Positions 41,101 to 49,638 are shown, counted from the first letter of the stretch. The stretch is 64,000 bases of DNA from Streptomyces sp. TLI_105 (GCF_900105415.1 NZ_FNSM01000001.1:2263501-2327500); one strand, 5' to 3'. Numbers and translations: made by a program. Notes: generated by a model from the sequence alone, not told the origin.

Positions 41101-42828
41101 CGCGGCGCCTCGTCGGCCTTGGCACCCGAGCTCGAGGCGGCCCGGCGTGCGATCCGGGTGCGGATCGGCGGCCGTGACCACTGGGCGGCGATCGAGGACG
41201 CGGGCCGGCTCCGGGACGCCCTGGGCACGGCCCTGCCGGTCGGCGTTCCCGAGGCCTTCACCGAGCCGGTCAAGGACCCGCTGGGCGACCTGCTCGCGCG
41301 CCACGCGCGCACGCACGGCCCGTTCACCTCCTCGCAGGCCGCCGCCCGCTTCGGTCTCGGCGCGGCCGTCACCGACGGCGCCCTCCAGCGCCTCGCCGCC
41401 TCGGGCAGGGTCGTCCAGGGCGAGTTCCACCCCTCCGGGATCGGCCAGGAGTGGTGCGACGCGACGGTGCTGCGGCGGCTGCGCCGCCGCTCCCTGGCGG
41501 CCCTGCGCCAGGAGCTGGAGCCGGTGCCCCCGGCGGCCCTCGCCACCTTCCTGCCGCAGTGGCAGCACCTGGGCGGCAACAGCCTGCGCGGCATCGACGG
41601 CCTCGCGCGCGCGATCGAGCAGCTCCAGGGTGCGCCGGTCCCGGCCTCGGCCCTGGAGAAGCTGATCCTGCCGTCCCGGGTCCGGGACTACTCCCCGGCA
41701 CTGCTCGACGAGCTGACGACCACCGGGGAGGTCGTCTGGGCGGGGGCGGGCTCGCTGCCCGGCAAGGACGGCTGGGTCTCGCTCTACCTCGCGGACGCGG
41801 CGCCCCTGCTCCTCCCGCCGCCGCACCCGCTGGAGACGTCCGCCCTGCACGAGTCGGTGCTCACCGCCCTCTCCGGCGGGTACGGCCTGTTCTTCCGGCA
41901 GATCGCCGACCAGATCCGGGCCACCACGCACCCTGACGCCACCGATCCGCAGCTCGCCGACGCCCTGTGGGACCTGGCCTGGTCGGGCCAGCTCACCAAC
42001 GACACCCTGGCCCCGCTGCGCGCGCTCCTCGGTTCGGGCCGCACGGCCGGCGCCACCGCCCACCGCGCGCGGCGCACGGTCCCGCGCGGCCGGTACGGCA
42101 CGCTGACCGCCGCGGCCCGCCCCGCCTCGCGGACGGGGCCGCCGACGGTCTCCGGCCGCTGGTCCCTCCTGCCGCCCGCCGAGCCGGAGCCGACGCACCG
42201 GGCGCACGCCCTGGCCCGCACCCTCCTGGACCGGCACGGCGTGGTCACCCGGGGCGCGGTGGCCGCCGAGGGGGTGGAGGGCGGTTTCTCGGCCACGTAC
42301 CGGATCCTGGCCGCCTTCGAGGACAGCGGGCAGGCCCGACGCGGCTACGTCGTGGAGGGGCTCGGCGCGGCGCAGTTCGCGATGGACGGGGCCGTGGACC
42401 GGCTGCGGGCGGCGGCGACCGCCCGCGACCGGGGCGCCGAGGCGGCGGCCGGGCCGCGTGCCGTGGTCCTCGCCGCCGCCGACCCGGCGAACGCGTACGG
42501 TGCGGCGCTGTCCTGGCCCGAGCCGCCGACGGGCGCCGGGCACAAGCCGGGCCGCAAGGCGGGCGCGATGGTGGTCCTGGTCGACGGCGAGCTCACGCTC
42601 TACATGGAGCGCGGCGGCAAGACGCTCCTCTCCTGGCCGACGGACCCGGACGATCCGGCCCTGAGGGCGGCGGCGGAGGCGCTGGCCGGGTCGGCGAAGG
42701 CGGGTGCGCTGGGGACGGTCACGGTGGAGCGGATCAACGGCACCGCGTCCCTGACGTCCCCCCTGTCCCGCCCCCTGGAAGCGGCTGGCTTCCTCGCCAC
42801 CCCCAGAGGCCTCCGCCTACGCCCCTGA
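38179..42828 (+). CDS. lhr: Lhr-type large ATP-dependent DNA helicase
   Basis: A 1549-residue superfamily 2 helicase, the usual Lhr length (~1500). Walker A is APTGSGKTLAAFL (about residue 47), DEVH box VILDEVHAVAG (about 170), motif III LSATVRPV and motif VI QRVGRAGHQVG. The winged-helix and beta-barrel Lhr-core follow to about residue 850. A large Lhr C-terminal region, partly helical and Ala/Leu-rich, completes the protein. Lhr unwinds RNA:DNA hybrids and is DNA-damage-inducible in mycobacteria. I prefer the ATG at 38179 because the RecA-NDp-like promoter would start transcription there. The ATG at 38170 in the same frame overlaps the -10. Confidence 0.93.
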   Translation: MVRSALDSFSPATRGWFTGAFSAPTAAQEGAWQAIGAGSDVLVVAPTGSGKTLAAFLASLDRLASSPPPAEARKRCRVLYVSPLKALAVDVERNLRSPLTGIRQESVRLGLPEPDIRVGIRSGDTPAAERRALATRPPDILITTPESLFLMLTSATREALTGVETVILDEVHAVAGTKRGAHLTLSLERLDELLPRPARRIGLSATVRPVDEVARYLSPGRAVEIVQPPSGKEFDLSVVVPVEDMGELGGSPASEGKEGGDKPSIWPHVEERIADLVQSHRSTIVFANSRRLAERLCNRLNEIAYERATGEPLPEGAPPAQVMAQSGAAQGAPPLLARAHHGSVSKEQRAQVEEDLKAGRLPAVVATSSLELGIDMGAVDLVVQVESPPSVASGLQRVGRAGHQVGAVSTGVVFPKYRGDLVQAAVVTERMRSGAIESLRIPANPLDVLAQQLVAMVALDTWQVDDLLAVVRRAAPFSSLPESAFTGVLDMLAGRYPSDAFAELRPRVVWDRVAGTVTGRPGAQRLAVTSGGTIPDRGLFGVFLAGSDPKKSGGRVGELDEEMVYESRVGDVFTLGTTSWRIEDITRDRVLVSPAPGVPGRLPFWKGDQLGRPLELGRAVGAFLREIGALGDEDARLRLLAAGLDGWAAENVLAYLREQREACGHVPDDRTILVERFRDELGDWRVVIHSPFGAQVHAPWALALGARLAERYGMDAQVMHADDGIVLRLPDADLMGLDMGLDLLDHEPVDPGRHLDTTYDADKAPVGAADTLFDRGEIGQIVTDQVGGSALFASRFRECAARALLLPKRNPGKRTPLWQQRQRAAQLLQVASEFGSFPIVLEAVRECLQDVFDLPGLTELMGDIEARRVRLVEVTTPEPSPFARSLLFGYVAQFLYEGDSPLAERRAAALSLDSRLLAELLGQAELRELLDPEVLAELERELQWLTEDRRVKDVEGVADLLRVLGPLTDGELAERGASSALAPELEAARRAIRVRIGGRDHWAAIEDAGRLRDALGTALPVGVPEAFTEPVKDPLGDLLARHARTHGPFTSSQAAARFGLGAAVTDGALQRLAASGRVVQGEFHPSGIGQEWCDATVLRRLRRRSLAALRQELEPVPPAALATFLPQWQHLGGNSLRGIDGLARAIEQLQGAPVPASALEKLILPSRVRDYSPALLDELTTTGEVVWAGAGSLPGKDGWVSLYLADAAPLLLPPPHPLETSALHESVLTALSGGYGLFFRQIADQIRATTHPDATDPQLADALWDLAWSGQLTNDTLAPLRALLGSGRTAGATAHRARRTVPRGRYGTLTAAARPASRTGPPTVSGRWSLLPPAEPEPTHRAHALARTLLDRHGVVTRGAVAAEGVEGGFSATYRILAAFEDSGQARRGYVVEGLGAAQFAMDGAVDRLRAAATARDRGAEAAAGPRAVVLAAADPANAYGAALSWPEPPTGAGHKPGRKAGAMVVLVDGELTLYMERGGKTLLSWPTDPDDPALRAAAEALAGSAKAGALGTVTVERINGTASLTSPLSRPLEAAGFLATPRGLRLRP

Positions 42829-42876
42829 CCCACCGGGACGCCCGCCCGCGGGCCGGGCCCCCTCCCGCCACCCGCC

Positions 42877-42957
42877 GTGTGGGCAATCGTCCCCGCTGGG
42901 GCGAGGGGGGTCCCCCCTGCTCGAGCGAAGCCGAGAGCTTGGGGGAGGGTGGGCACA
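42877..42957. repeat. Streptomyces-type intergenic repeat with CTCGAGCGAAGCCGAGAGC hairpin
   Basis: Starts GTGTGGGCAATCGTCCCCGC and continues through an imperfect inverted repeat (42911-42946; arms CCCCC..GCTCGAG / GAGAGCTTGGGGG) to GTGGGCACA. I recall closely similar sequence being scattered in intergenic regions of many Streptomyces genomes. Copy number needs a genome search. It could work as the lhr terminator. Confidence 0.7.
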
Positions 42958-43078
42958 CGGGACGGCGCCCTGCGGGCGCGCTCCGCCTTCCGCGCCTTGA
43001 CCCGCACCACGTTGTGCGCCGCGCTCCCGGTGCGGGTTCAGGCGCGAAAGCCTCGGGCGCCGGCAAGGGCGCCGTTCC

Positions 43079-43208
43079 GTTGTGCCCACCCGTTCCGCCC
43101 CAGCGGAACGACTGCCCACAACGGGGGTACGAAGGGCGGGCACCGCCCCGGCGGGCGCGCCCGCCACGGATGCGGGGGGCACCGTCCAGCGGAACGACTG
43201 CCCACAAC
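43079..43208. repeat. Cluster of GCGGAACGACTGCCCACAAC repeat copies
   Basis: Exact 20-bp direct copies at 43103-43122 and 43189-43208, and a degenerate inverted copy at 43079-43098 that forms an imperfect palindrome with the first. The inverted copy and the 42877 element share the GTTGTGGGCA(A/G)TCGTTCCGC theme. With 42877-42957, this fills most of the 488-bp gene-free gap between lhr and the nei-type gene. I see no gene in the gap. Confidence 0.85.
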
Positions 43209-43316
43209 CGGGCCCGGGGGACGGGCACCGCCCCGCCGGAGCGCCCGCCCGCAACGGGCGCAAGGGCACCGCCCACCACCCGGCACCGCAAAGCCCCGCG
43301 GCCCCACAATGGACCC

Positions 43317-44144
43317 GTGCCCGAAGGAGACACCGTCTGGCAGGCCGCCCACCGCCTGCACGCCGCGCTCGCCGGGCGGGTCCTGACCCGCTCGGACCTC
43401 CGTGTGCCCCGGTTCGCGACCGCCGACCTCACCGGCCGCACGCTCCTGGACGTCACCCCGCGCGGCAAGCACCTGCTGGCCCGGATCGAGGGCGGGCTCA
43501 CCCTCCACTCGCATCTGCGGATGGACGGCGCCTGGCGGGTGTACGCCACCGGGGAGCGCCCGCGCGGCGGCCCCGAGCACCAGATCAGGGCGATCCTCGG
43601 GAACGCCGAGTCCACCGCGTACGGCTACCGCCTCCCCGTCCTGGAGCTCATCCGTACCGCCGAGGAGTCCCGCGTCGTCGGCCATCTGGGTCCGGACCTG
43701 CTCGGCCCGGACTGGGATCCGGAGGAGGCCGTCCGACGGCTCGGCGCCGACCCGGAGCGCTCCCTCGGCGAGGCCCTGCTCGACCAGCGCAACCTGGCCG
43801 GCATCGGCAACGTGTACAAGTCGGAGCTGGCCTTCCTCGCCGCCGTCACCCCCTGGCTCCCGGTGGGCGAGCTCGCCCCGGAGGTCCCGGCCCGTCTGGT
43901 CGCCACGGCCCATCGCCTGCTCGACGCGAACAAGGACCGTCCGGACCGGCGCACCACGACCACCCGCCATCCGGGCACCCCCCTCCACGTCTACGGCCGC
44001 GAGGGCCGGCCCTGCCTCCGCTGCGGTGCCCCGATCCGCAAGGCGGAGCTCGGCGACCGGGTCACGTACTGGTGCCCCGGCTGCCAGCGGGGACCCGACG
44101 GAAACCGGGACGGAAAGCCCGGCAGGAGCGACCACAACAATTGA
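43317..44144 (+). CDS. Fpg/Nei family DNA glycosylase-AP lyase (Nei-type)
   Basis: A 275-residue base-excision repair enzyme. It starts (V)PEGDTVW: after Met removal Pro2 is the Schiff-base nucleophile and Glu3 the acid, and PEGD is the Nei-type rather than PELP Fpg-type N-terminus. The catalytic Lys is in TPRGKHLLAR. The H2TH motif is DQRNLAGIGNVYKSELAFL. The zinc finger is CLRCGAPI...YWCPGCQ. It removes oxidised pyrimidines and nicks abasic sites. The GTG start has no ribosome site. A CACAAT at 43305-43310 six bases upstream suggests a leaderless transcript. It follows lhr, another repair gene, after a repeat-rich gap. Confidence 0.92.
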   Translation: MPEGDTVWQAAHRLHAALAGRVLTRSDLRVPRFATADLTGRTLLDVTPRGKHLLARIEGGLTLHSHLRMDGAWRVYATGERPRGGPEHQIRAILGNAESTAYGYRLPVLELIRTAEESRVVGHLGPDLLGPDWDPEEAVRRLGADPERSLGEALLDQRNLAGIGNVYKSELAFLAAVTPWLPVGELAPEVPARLVATAHRLLDANKDRPDRRTTTTRHPGTPLHVYGREGRPCLRCGAPIRKAELGDRVTYWCPGCQRGPDGNRDGKPGRSDHNN

Positions 44145-44170
44145 CGGACCGTCAGATACGGTCGTACGGT
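44141..44170 (+). promoter_or_regulatory. Promoter with overlapping dyad ahead of the SDR gene
   Basis: -35 TTGACG (44141-44146) and -10 TACGGT (44165-44170) with 18-base spacing; the ATG follows six bases later, so the mRNA is probably leaderless. The -35 overlaps the nei stop. TGACGG-A-CCGTCA (44142-44154) is a perfect dyad. CGGACCGT and ACGGTCCG form a second wider one. Symmetric GACGG-type sites like this fit a TetR-family operator. Confidence 0.6.
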
Positions 44171-44176
44171 CCGGAC

Positions 44177-44947
44177 ATGACGACGACTCTCCCGGCATAC
44201 GACCTGACCGGCCGCACCGCGTTCGTCACGGGCGCCGCGAGCGGCATCGGCCGCGCCACCGCGGCCCTCCTCGCGCGGGCCGGTGCCACCGTGCACTGCG
44301 CCGACCGCGACGAGGACGGCCTCGAGGAGACCGCGGCCCTGATCGCCCGGCAGGGCGGCGCCGCGCACACCCACCCCCTGGACGTCACCGACAGGCCCGC
44401 ACTGGCGGCGGCCGTCCGCGCCGTCGGCCCGCTCCACGTCATGGCCGCCATCGCCGGCATCATGCACACGAGCACGGTCCTGGACACCCGGGACGAGGAC
44501 CTCGACCGCGTCCTCGCCGTCAACTTCAAGGGCGTGCTCTACGCCTGCCAGGAGGCGGCCCGTTCGATGATCGCCTCCAACGTGCCCGGCTCGATCGTGA
44601 CGATGGCCTCGGGCGCGATGGACACCGCGAGCCCGGGCCTGCTCTGCTACAGCGTCACCAAGGCGGCCGTCGTCCAGCTGACGAAGACCCTGGCGACGGA
44701 GGCGGGCCCGCACGGCATCCGGGTCAACGCGGTCGCCCCGGGCTGGATCCGCACCCCGATGACGGACCGCCACGAGCCGGCCGCCCAACTGCAGGCCGAG
44801 GCCGCGATGGTCCGTCACTCACCGCTGGGACGGGTCGGCGAGGCCGAGGACATCGCGCACGCGGTCCTGCACCTCGCCTCCGACGCCTCCGCGTTCACGA
44901 CCGGTCAGATCCTCCGCCCCAACGGCGGCGTCGCGATGCCCTGGTGA
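44177..44947 (+). CDS. SDR family NAD(P)-dependent oxidoreductase
   Basis: A 256-residue classical short-chain dehydrogenase. The cofactor motif is TGAASGIGRA (Gly-x3-Gly-x-Gly). NNAG is replaced by IAGI. The catalytic Ser is in IVTMASGAMD, and Tyr/Lys in CYSVTKAAVV (Y-x3-K). VNAVAPGWIRTPM is the usual post-catalytic loop. An acidic HCADRDED after strand 2 suggests NAD+ over NADP+. The substrate is unknown. It probably has a leaderless mRNA from a promoter that carries a clear dyad operator. Its 3' end overlaps a small membrane-protein gene on the other strand by 53 bases. Confidence 0.88.
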   Translation: MTTTLPAYDLTGRTAFVTGAASGIGRATAALLARAGATVHCADRDEDGLEETAALIARQGGAAHTHPLDVTDRPALAAAVRAVGPLHVMAAIAGIMHTSTVLDTRDEDLDRVLAVNFKGVLYACQEAARSMIASNVPGSIVTMASGAMDTASPGLLCYSVTKAAVVQLTKTLATEAGPHGIRVNAVAPGWIRTPMTDRHEPAAQLQAEAAMVRHSPLGRVGEAEDIAHAVLHLASDASAFTTGQILRPNGGVAMPW

Positions 44948-45308
44948 CCACCCGGCCGACGATCCCCCGGCCGACGCGCCCCGGACCGACGATCCCCCGG
45001 CCGACATCCCCCGAGCCGGCGGCCCCCCGGCCGGTGACCCGCCGGGCGACGGCACCGGGCAGCACCGCCCCGGCGAGCCCTCCGGCCCGTCCGGCGGAGT
45101 CGGCCGCACCGCGCCGTCCCGACGACGCCGCCACGTGCACCGGCAGCAGGCTCAGCCCCCAGCCGCCCGCGGCCACCGCTCCCTCGACAGGCCCGGACTC
45201 GCCCGGCACGAGCAGCAGACGCAGTACCGCCCACCACCAGAGCCCTCCGACCGCAAGGCCGCACGCGAGCAGAGCGAGCGTCACCAGCGGAACCCGTCGC
45301 CGTACCAT
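44895..45308 (-). CDS. Small membrane protein with Gly/Arg-rich repetitive tail
   Basis: A 137-residue protein of unknown function. It starts MVRRRVPLVTLALLACGLAV with one or two transmembrane helices in residues 5-55. It then becomes a low-complexity Gly/Arg/Val tail with GRGIVGPGRVGRGIVGR repeats, reflecting short DNA repeats (CCGACGATCCCCCGGCCGA-like). AGGAGG lies 6 bases before the ATG, the main reason to believe it. The 3' end overlaps the SDR gene on the other strand. The true stop may lie elsewhere if the repeats are a late expansion. Confidence 0.5.
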   Translation of the reverse strand: MVRRRVPLVTLALLACGLAVGGLWWWAVLRLLLVPGESGPVEGAVAAGGWGLSLLPVHVAASSGRRGAADSAGRAGGLAGAVLPGAVARRVTGRGAAGSGDVGRGIVGPGRVGRGIVGRVVTRASRRRRWGGGSDRS

Positions 45309-45496
45309 GGCCGCCTCCTGCGGTCGACGCTAGACCGGCAGGATCCCCCTGCGGGAGGGCGCACCGGTGGCAGACCCGGCGCACACGGCCCAGTCGGACG
45401 TCCTTCCCACCATGGCACGCCACCCCGGAACCCGGCATCTCAGGGAAACCGCCCCGAACTCCCTCACAACAAGACCGGAAATGAGCCGGAAACAGG

Positions 45497-45540
45497 AAAA
45501 GCCCCGGTCAGCGCTCTGTGAACAGAGCACCGACCGGAGC
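45497..45540 (-). terminator. clgR terminator
   Basis: Interrupted stem: CCGGTC/GACCGG outer and GCTCTG/CAGAGC inner arms with a three-base internal bulge on each side and TGAA loop. On the minus strand it ends GGGGCTTTT, giving a short U-run. It lies 17 bases beyond the clgR stop. Confidence 0.85.
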
Positions 45541-45556
45541 TTCGCCCCACTTCGGT

Positions 45557-45940
45557 TCAGGCAGCGACGACGTCCACCGCTTCCGCGGGCGCCTTGATGG
45601 TCACCCGCTCGGTGGGCACACCGGCCACCGACGTCACCGACACCGAATTGAGCATCGGACGTACCGGTGTCGGCACCGGTTCGCTCGACGCTGCCGACTC
45701 GGCCAGTTCGGCCAGCGACAGCTCGTCGCTCACTTCGCGCATGAGCTCGGACATCCGTACGTCCAACGCGTCGCAGATCGCGGAGAGCAGTTCGGAGGAA
45801 GCCTCCTTCTGCCCCCGCTCCACCTCGGAGAGATAGCCGAGCGAGACTCGGGCGGACGAGGAGACTTCGCGCAGAGTACGGCCCTGGCGCTGGCGCTGCC
45901 GACGCAGCACGTCACCCAGCAGGCGACGGAGCAGAATCAT
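45557..45940 (-). CDS. clgR: ClgR, XRE-type activator of Clp protease genes
   Basis: A 127-residue regulator. The helix-turn-helix is at about residues 8-65 ([20 protein letters not shown], then [20 protein letters not shown]). The C-terminus ends VVAA. As known for Streptomyces ClgR, a terminal Ala-Ala lets the ClpP protease remove it. It activates clpP1P2, lon and clpC under proteolytic stress. I use the ATG at 45940 (MILLRRLLG) with GGAGGGAG before it. It is separated from cinA by 109 bases and so probably has its own promoter. An imperfect dyad GTTCACT...GCAAAC lies there. Confidence 0.9.
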   Translation of the reverse strand: MILLRRLLGDVLRRQRQRQGRTLREVSSSARVSLGYLSEVERGQKEASSELLSAICDALDVRMSELMREVSDELSLAELAESAASSEPVPTPVRPMLNSVSVTSVAGVPTERVTIKAPAEAVDVVAA

Positions 45941-46049
45941 CGGTGGCTCCCTCCTCGGACCGCGTAGCCGCATCCTTCACGCCCCACCGTACCGCCTCGC
46001 GCTGCGGCCGTGCGGGGAGCGATGTCGTGTTCACTCAGGGCTGCAAACA

Positions 46050-46571
46050 TCAATTCCCCCCGTTGTGTTCCGTATCCTGTGCCCGCGCATTTCCCGAGAG
46101 TTCCTCACGGAGCAGTTCCAGCACGCTCCGTACGCTCTCTCTACGGATTTCCTCACGGTCGCCGTTCAACCTCAACGACACCACTTTCCCGGCGCGGGCG
46201 CTCGTCGCGGCCGGTCCCGCGACGGCCACGTAGACCGTTCCGACGGGCTGTCCGTCCTGCTCGGCGGGCCCCGCCACCCCGGTCGTCGAGATGCCCCAGT
46301 CGGCGCCGAGCCGGTCCCGCACACCGGCCGCCATCTGCAGCGCGACCTCGGGATCCACCGCTCCGCGGTCCGCCAGCAGGGTCTCGTCGACGTCCAGGAG
46401 CTCGTGCTTGAGGGCCGTGGCGTAGGCGACGACCGACCCCAGGAAGGACACCGAGGAGCCGGGCGCCCCGGTGAGCGCGGCGGCCACGAGACCGCCCGTG
46501 AGCGACTCCGCGGCGGCCACCGTCTGCTCACGCTCCGCGAGCAGCTCCAGCACCCGGGCGGCCTCGCTCAT
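46050..46571 (-). CDS. cinA: CinA C-terminal-domain protein (nicotinamide-nucleotide amidohydrolase type)
   Basis: A 173-residue protein made of only the CinA C-terminal domain, as in E. coli PncC. VAAAESLTGGLVAAALTGAP, GSVVAYATALKHELLDV and WGISTTGVAGPAEQDGQPVG match the family. It deamidates nicotinamide mononucleotide to nicotinate mononucleotide in pyridine nucleotide recycling. The competence-associated N-terminal domain of full CinA is absent. The start overlaps the pgsA stop by four bases (ATGA), placing it in the rimO-pgsA-cinA operon. Confidence 0.92.
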   Translation of the reverse strand: MSEAARVLELLAEREQTVAAAESLTGGLVAAALTGAPGSSVSFLGSVVAYATALKHELLDVDETLLADRGAVDPEVALQMAAGVRDRLGADWGISTTGVAGPAEQDGQPVGTVYVAVAGPAATSARAGKVVSLRLNGDREEIRRESVRSVLELLREELSGNARAQDTEHNGGN

Positions 46572-47242
46572 CGCGCCGCCGTCTCCGACCGCGCGGCGGC
46601 CCGCTCCGCCGCGAGTCCCTTGCGCCGCAGGACGACCGCCTGGCGTACGTAGTCCAGACCGGTGACGACCGTCAGCACGACGGCCAGCGCCATCACCCAG
46701 AAGCGGAGGGTGGCCAGCGGCCCGGTGAGCATGAGGACGTACATGCCGACGGCGGTGCCCTGGGCGAGCGTCTTCATCTTGCCGCCGCGGCTGGCGGGGA
46801 TGACCCCGTGCCGGATGACCCAGAACCGCATCAGGGTGATGCCGAGCTCACGGGCCAGGATGACCGAGGTCACCCACCAGGGAAGGTCCCCGAGCGCGGA
46901 GAGCGAGACGAGTCCGGCGGCCATGATCGCCTTGTCGGCGATGGGGTCGGCGATCTTCCCGAAGTCGGTGACCAGGTTGTACGTACGGGCGAGGTGCCCG
47001 TCGAAGACGTCCGTGATCATGGCCACCGCGAACGCCGCCCACGCCCAGGCCCGCCAGACGGGGTCGTGCCCGCCGTCCTGGAGCAGCAGCACCACGAAGC
47101 CCGGTACGAGGACGAGCCGGATCATGGTGAGGATGTTCGCGATGTTCCACAGGCTGGCCTGGTTGACAGCCGCCGCGCCCAGCTTGCCGCGGGGCGCCGG
47201 CCTACCGGTCCCGCCCGTCGCGGATGCCGGGACTCCGGTCAT
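46568..47242 (-). CDS. pgsA: CDP-diacylglycerol-glycerol-3-phosphate phosphatidyltransferase PgsA
   Basis: A 224-residue inner-membrane enzyme making phosphatidylglycerol-phosphate, precursor of cardiolipin. The CDP-alcohol phosphotransferase motif D-G-x2-A-R-x8-G-x3-D-x3-D reads [20 protein letters not shown] then IADK. About six helices. The N-terminal ~35 residues are a soluble Gly/Pro-rich extension. The ATG at 47242 overlaps the rimO stop (ATGA). Both ends overlap neighbours by four bases, so rimO-pgsA-cinA is tightly coupled. Confidence 0.95.
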   Translation of the reverse strand: MTGVPASATGGTGRPAPRGKLGAAAVNQASLWNIANILTMIRLVLVPGFVVLLLQDGGHDPVWRAWAWAAFAVAMITDVFDGHLARTYNLVTDFGKIADPIADKAIMAAGLVSLSALGDLPWWVTSVILARELGITLMRFWVIRHGVIPASRGGKMKTLAQGTAVGMYVLMLTGPLATLRFWVMALAVVLTVVTGLDYVRQAVVLRRKGLAAERAAARSETAAR

Positions 47243-48732
47243 CTGCCCGCCTCCTCGAAAAGACACTCGGCCACCAGGTCGACGCCCTCCGTGCCGACGA
47301 CCTTCGCACTGACCATACGGCCCGGGGCCAGGTCGGGGCTCGTACCGTCGGCCGTGGTGAGGACCACCTGCCCGTCGGTCTCGGGCGCCTGGTGGGCGGC
47401 GCGGCCGATCCAGCCGTCCTCCTCGTCGAAGGACTCGACGAGTACTTCCAGGGTCTCTCCGAGGCGCTCCTCCGCGCGCTGCGCGGTGAGCTCCTCTGCG
47501 AGCCGGGAGAGGTGGGCGAGCCGCTCGTCGACGACGTCCTGGTCCAGCTTGTGCTCGTACGTGGCGGCCTCGGTGCCGTCCTCGTCGGAGTAGCCGAAGA
47601 CGCCGATGGCGTCGAGGCGCGCGTGGGTGACGAAGCGTTCCAGCTCGGCGAAGTCCGCCTCGGTCTCGCCGGGGAAGCCGACGATGAAGTTGGACCGGGC
47701 ACCGGCGGTGGGAGCCTTGGAGCGGATGGTCTCCAGGAGCTCCAGGAAGCGGTCGGTGTCGCCGAAGCGGCGCATGGCCCGCAGCACGTCCGGGGCGCTG
47801 TGCTGGAAGGACAGGTCGAAGTAGGGCACGACCTTCTCGGTCGACGTGAGGACGTCGATCAGGCCCGGGCGCATCTCGGCGGGCTGGAGGTAGCTCACGC
47901 GGACGCGCTCGATGCCGTCCACCGAGGCCAGCTCGGGCAGCAGGCTCTCCAGGAGCCGGATGTCGCCGAGGTCCTTGCCGTAGGAGGTGTTGTTCTCGGA
48001 GACCAGCATGACCTCCTTGACGCCCTGCTCGGCGAGCCAGCGCGTCTCGTTCAGCACGTCCGAGGGGCGGCGCGAGACGAAGGAGCCGCGGAAGGAGGGG
48101 ATGGCGCAGAAGGAGCAGCGGCGGTCGCAGCCGGAGGCCAGCTTCACGGAGGCGACGGGGCTGGTGTCCAGACGGCGGCGGAGGGGGGCGCGCGGGCCGG
48201 AGGCGGGCGCGATCCCCTCGGGCAGGTCGGCCGGGGCCTCGGCGGGCGCCTCGGTGGCGTCGCCGTGTCCCGGCAGGGCCACGGCCGCGGCGGCCTCCTG
48301 GCGCTCCACGGGGGACAGCGGCAGCAGCTTGCGCCGGTCGCGCGGGGTGTGGGCCTCGACGCTGCCACCGCTGAGGATGGTCTGGAGGCGGTTGGAGATG
48401 TCGGCGTAGTCGTCGAAGCCGAGGACGCCGTCGGCCTCCGGGAGGGCCTCGGCGAGCTCCTTGCCGTAGCGCTCGGCCATGCAGCCGACGGCGACGACGG
48501 CCTGGGTCCTGCCGTGGTCCTTCAGATCATTGGCTTCGAGGAGGGCGTCGACGGAGTCCTTCTTGGCGGCCTCGACGAATCCGCAGGTGTTGACGACGGC
48601 GACGTCCGCTTCCTCGGCGTTCTCGACGAGCTCCCAGCCGTCCGCTGCCAAGCGGCCTGCGAGCTCCTCCGAGTCCACCTCGTTACGGGCGCAGCCAAGA
48701 GTGACAAGGGCGACGGTGCGGCGTTCGGGCAT
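47239..48732 (-). CDS. rimO: RimO, ribosomal protein S12 methylthiotransferase
   Basis: A 497-residue radical-SAM enzyme adding a methylthio group to Asp of S12. The N-terminal UPF0004 domain carries Cys ligands in [29 protein letters not shown] and AVGCMAER. The radical SAM motif is [20 protein letters not shown] domain follows at the end. An Ala/Pro-rich insert of about 45 residues ([20 protein letters not shown]...) lies between the first two domains, which is common in Streptomyces. It is first of the rimO-pgsA-cinA set. The ribosome site is weak. Confidence 0.95.
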   Translation of the reverse strand: MPERRTVALVTLGCARNEVDSEELAGRLAADGWELVENAEEADVAVVNTCGFVEAAKKDSVDALLEANDLKDHGRTQAVVAVGCMAERYGKELAEALPEADGVLGFDDYADISNRLQTILSGGSVEAHTPRDRRKLLPLSPVERQEAAAAVALPGHGDATEAPAEAPADLPEGIAPASGPRAPLRRRLDTSPVASVKLASGCDRRCSFCAIPSFRGSFVSRRPSDVLNETRWLAEQGVKEVMLVSENNTSYGKDLGDIRLLESLLPELASVDGIERVRVSYLQPAEMRPGLIDVLTSTEKVVPYFDLSFQHSAPDVLRAMRRFGDTDRFLELLETIRSKAPTAGARSNFIVGFPGETEADFAELERFVTHARLDAIGVFGYSDEDGTEAATYEHKLDQDVVDERLAHLSRLAEELTAQRAEERLGETLEVLVESFDEEDGWIGRAAHQAPETDGQVVLTTADGTSPDLAPGRMVSAKVVGTEGVDLVAECLFEEAGR

Positions 48733-48766
48733 GGACTCAAGACTACTTCGTCCCGGCCGTTCCCCC

Positions 48767-48791
48767 GTCGCGCAGGGTTCACCTGCGCGAC
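48767..48791 (-). terminator. Hairpin terminator between the rodZ-like gene and rimO
   Basis: Perfect 10-bp arms GTCGCGCAGG / CCTGCGCGAC with a five-base loop, 20 bases past the rodZ-like stop. Confidence 0.75.
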
Positions 48792-48810
48792 AGAGGTCAC
48801 ATCACGGGGC

Positions 48811-49638
48811 TCAGCCGGCCTCGGGGTCGCCCTTGGTGTAGCTGAGCCGCTCGACCTGGCCGGATTCGAACTTGTCGGCGAGCTTCTTGCCGTTCACGTA
48901 GAGCTCGATCGCGCCGGCGTTGCCGAGGACCAGGTCCACGCGCTCGTCGTCCTGGAAGGTCTTGGACTCGCCCTTGAGGAGGAGACCGTCGAAGAGGAGC
49001 TTGCCGTCGTGCGCCTTGGCCGAGATCCAGCTCTTGTCGTCGATCGCGGAGAGCTTGACCGTGACCTTGTCCTGCGGGACCGCGGCGATCGCGCTCTCGG
49101 TGGGCTTGGGCGCGGCGGGCTTGACCGGCTTCGGCTTGGTCGCGGAGGTGGCCTTCTCCGGGGCGGGGGCCGGGCCGCCGTCGGCCACGGTGGTGCCGTT
49201 CGAGGTCTCGTTGCCGTTGAACATCGTGAAGCCGACGAATCCGACGACGGCGACGATGGCCGCGACCATCGCGGCGGTCCAGTTGGGCCGCCGCGGCTCG
49301 GGGCGGATACGTTCCGCCTCGAAGAGCGGGGCGGCGGGAGTGGGCGCGGGACGGCCGCCGTGCTCGGCGTCGTACTGCTCGATCAGCGGAGCCGGATCGA
49401 GGGCGACGGCGCGCGCGAGGGTACGGATGTGGCCGCGGGCGTAGACGTCGCCGCCACAGCGCGAGAAGTCGTCCTCCTCGATCGCGTGCACGATCGGGAT
49501 CCGGACACGGGTGGAGGCACTGACCTCTTCGACGGTGAGACCGGCGGCGATTCGGGCCTGCTGGAGAGCGCGACCGATCGAGTCCCGGTCGTCTGCCGGG
49601 AAGGTCCGGTCGTCTTCGGGGGAGTTGCCGATGGACAC
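48811..49638 (-). CDS. RodZ-like protein (HTH plus DUF4115)
   Basis: A 275-residue protein. HTH_25 domain is at about residues 17-85 (IGRALQQARIAAGLTVEEVS, then RIPIVHAIEEDDFSRCGGDV). One transmembrane helix is at about residues 120-142 (TAAMVAAIVAVVGFVGFTMF). A Pro/Lys/Ala linker and an extracytoplasmic DUF4115 domain (about 185-270) follow. This is the bacterial RodZ layout, linking MreB to the membrane in rods; the Streptomyces role is less defined. The GTG at 49638 has AAAGG upstream. It is between ftsK and rimO as in related genomes. Confidence 0.85.
   Translation of the reverse strand: MSIGNSPEDDRTFPADDRDSIGRALQQARIAAGLTVEEVSASTRVRIPIVHAIEEDDFSRCGGDVYARGHIRTLARAVALDPAPLIEQYDAEHGGRPAPTPAAPLFEAERIRPEPRRPNWTAAMVAAIVAVVGFVGFTMFNGNETSNGTTVADGGPAPAPEKATSATKPKPVKPAAPKPTESAIAAVPQDKVTVKLSAIDDKSWISAKAHDGKLLFDGLLLKGESKTFQDDERVDLVLGNAGAIELYVNGKKLADKFESGQVERLSYTKGDPEAG

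Noticed and set aside
38152..42543. A 1463-codon open frame antisense to lhr
   Set aside because: The sense frame has all helicase motifs. The antisense frame is a composition artefact.
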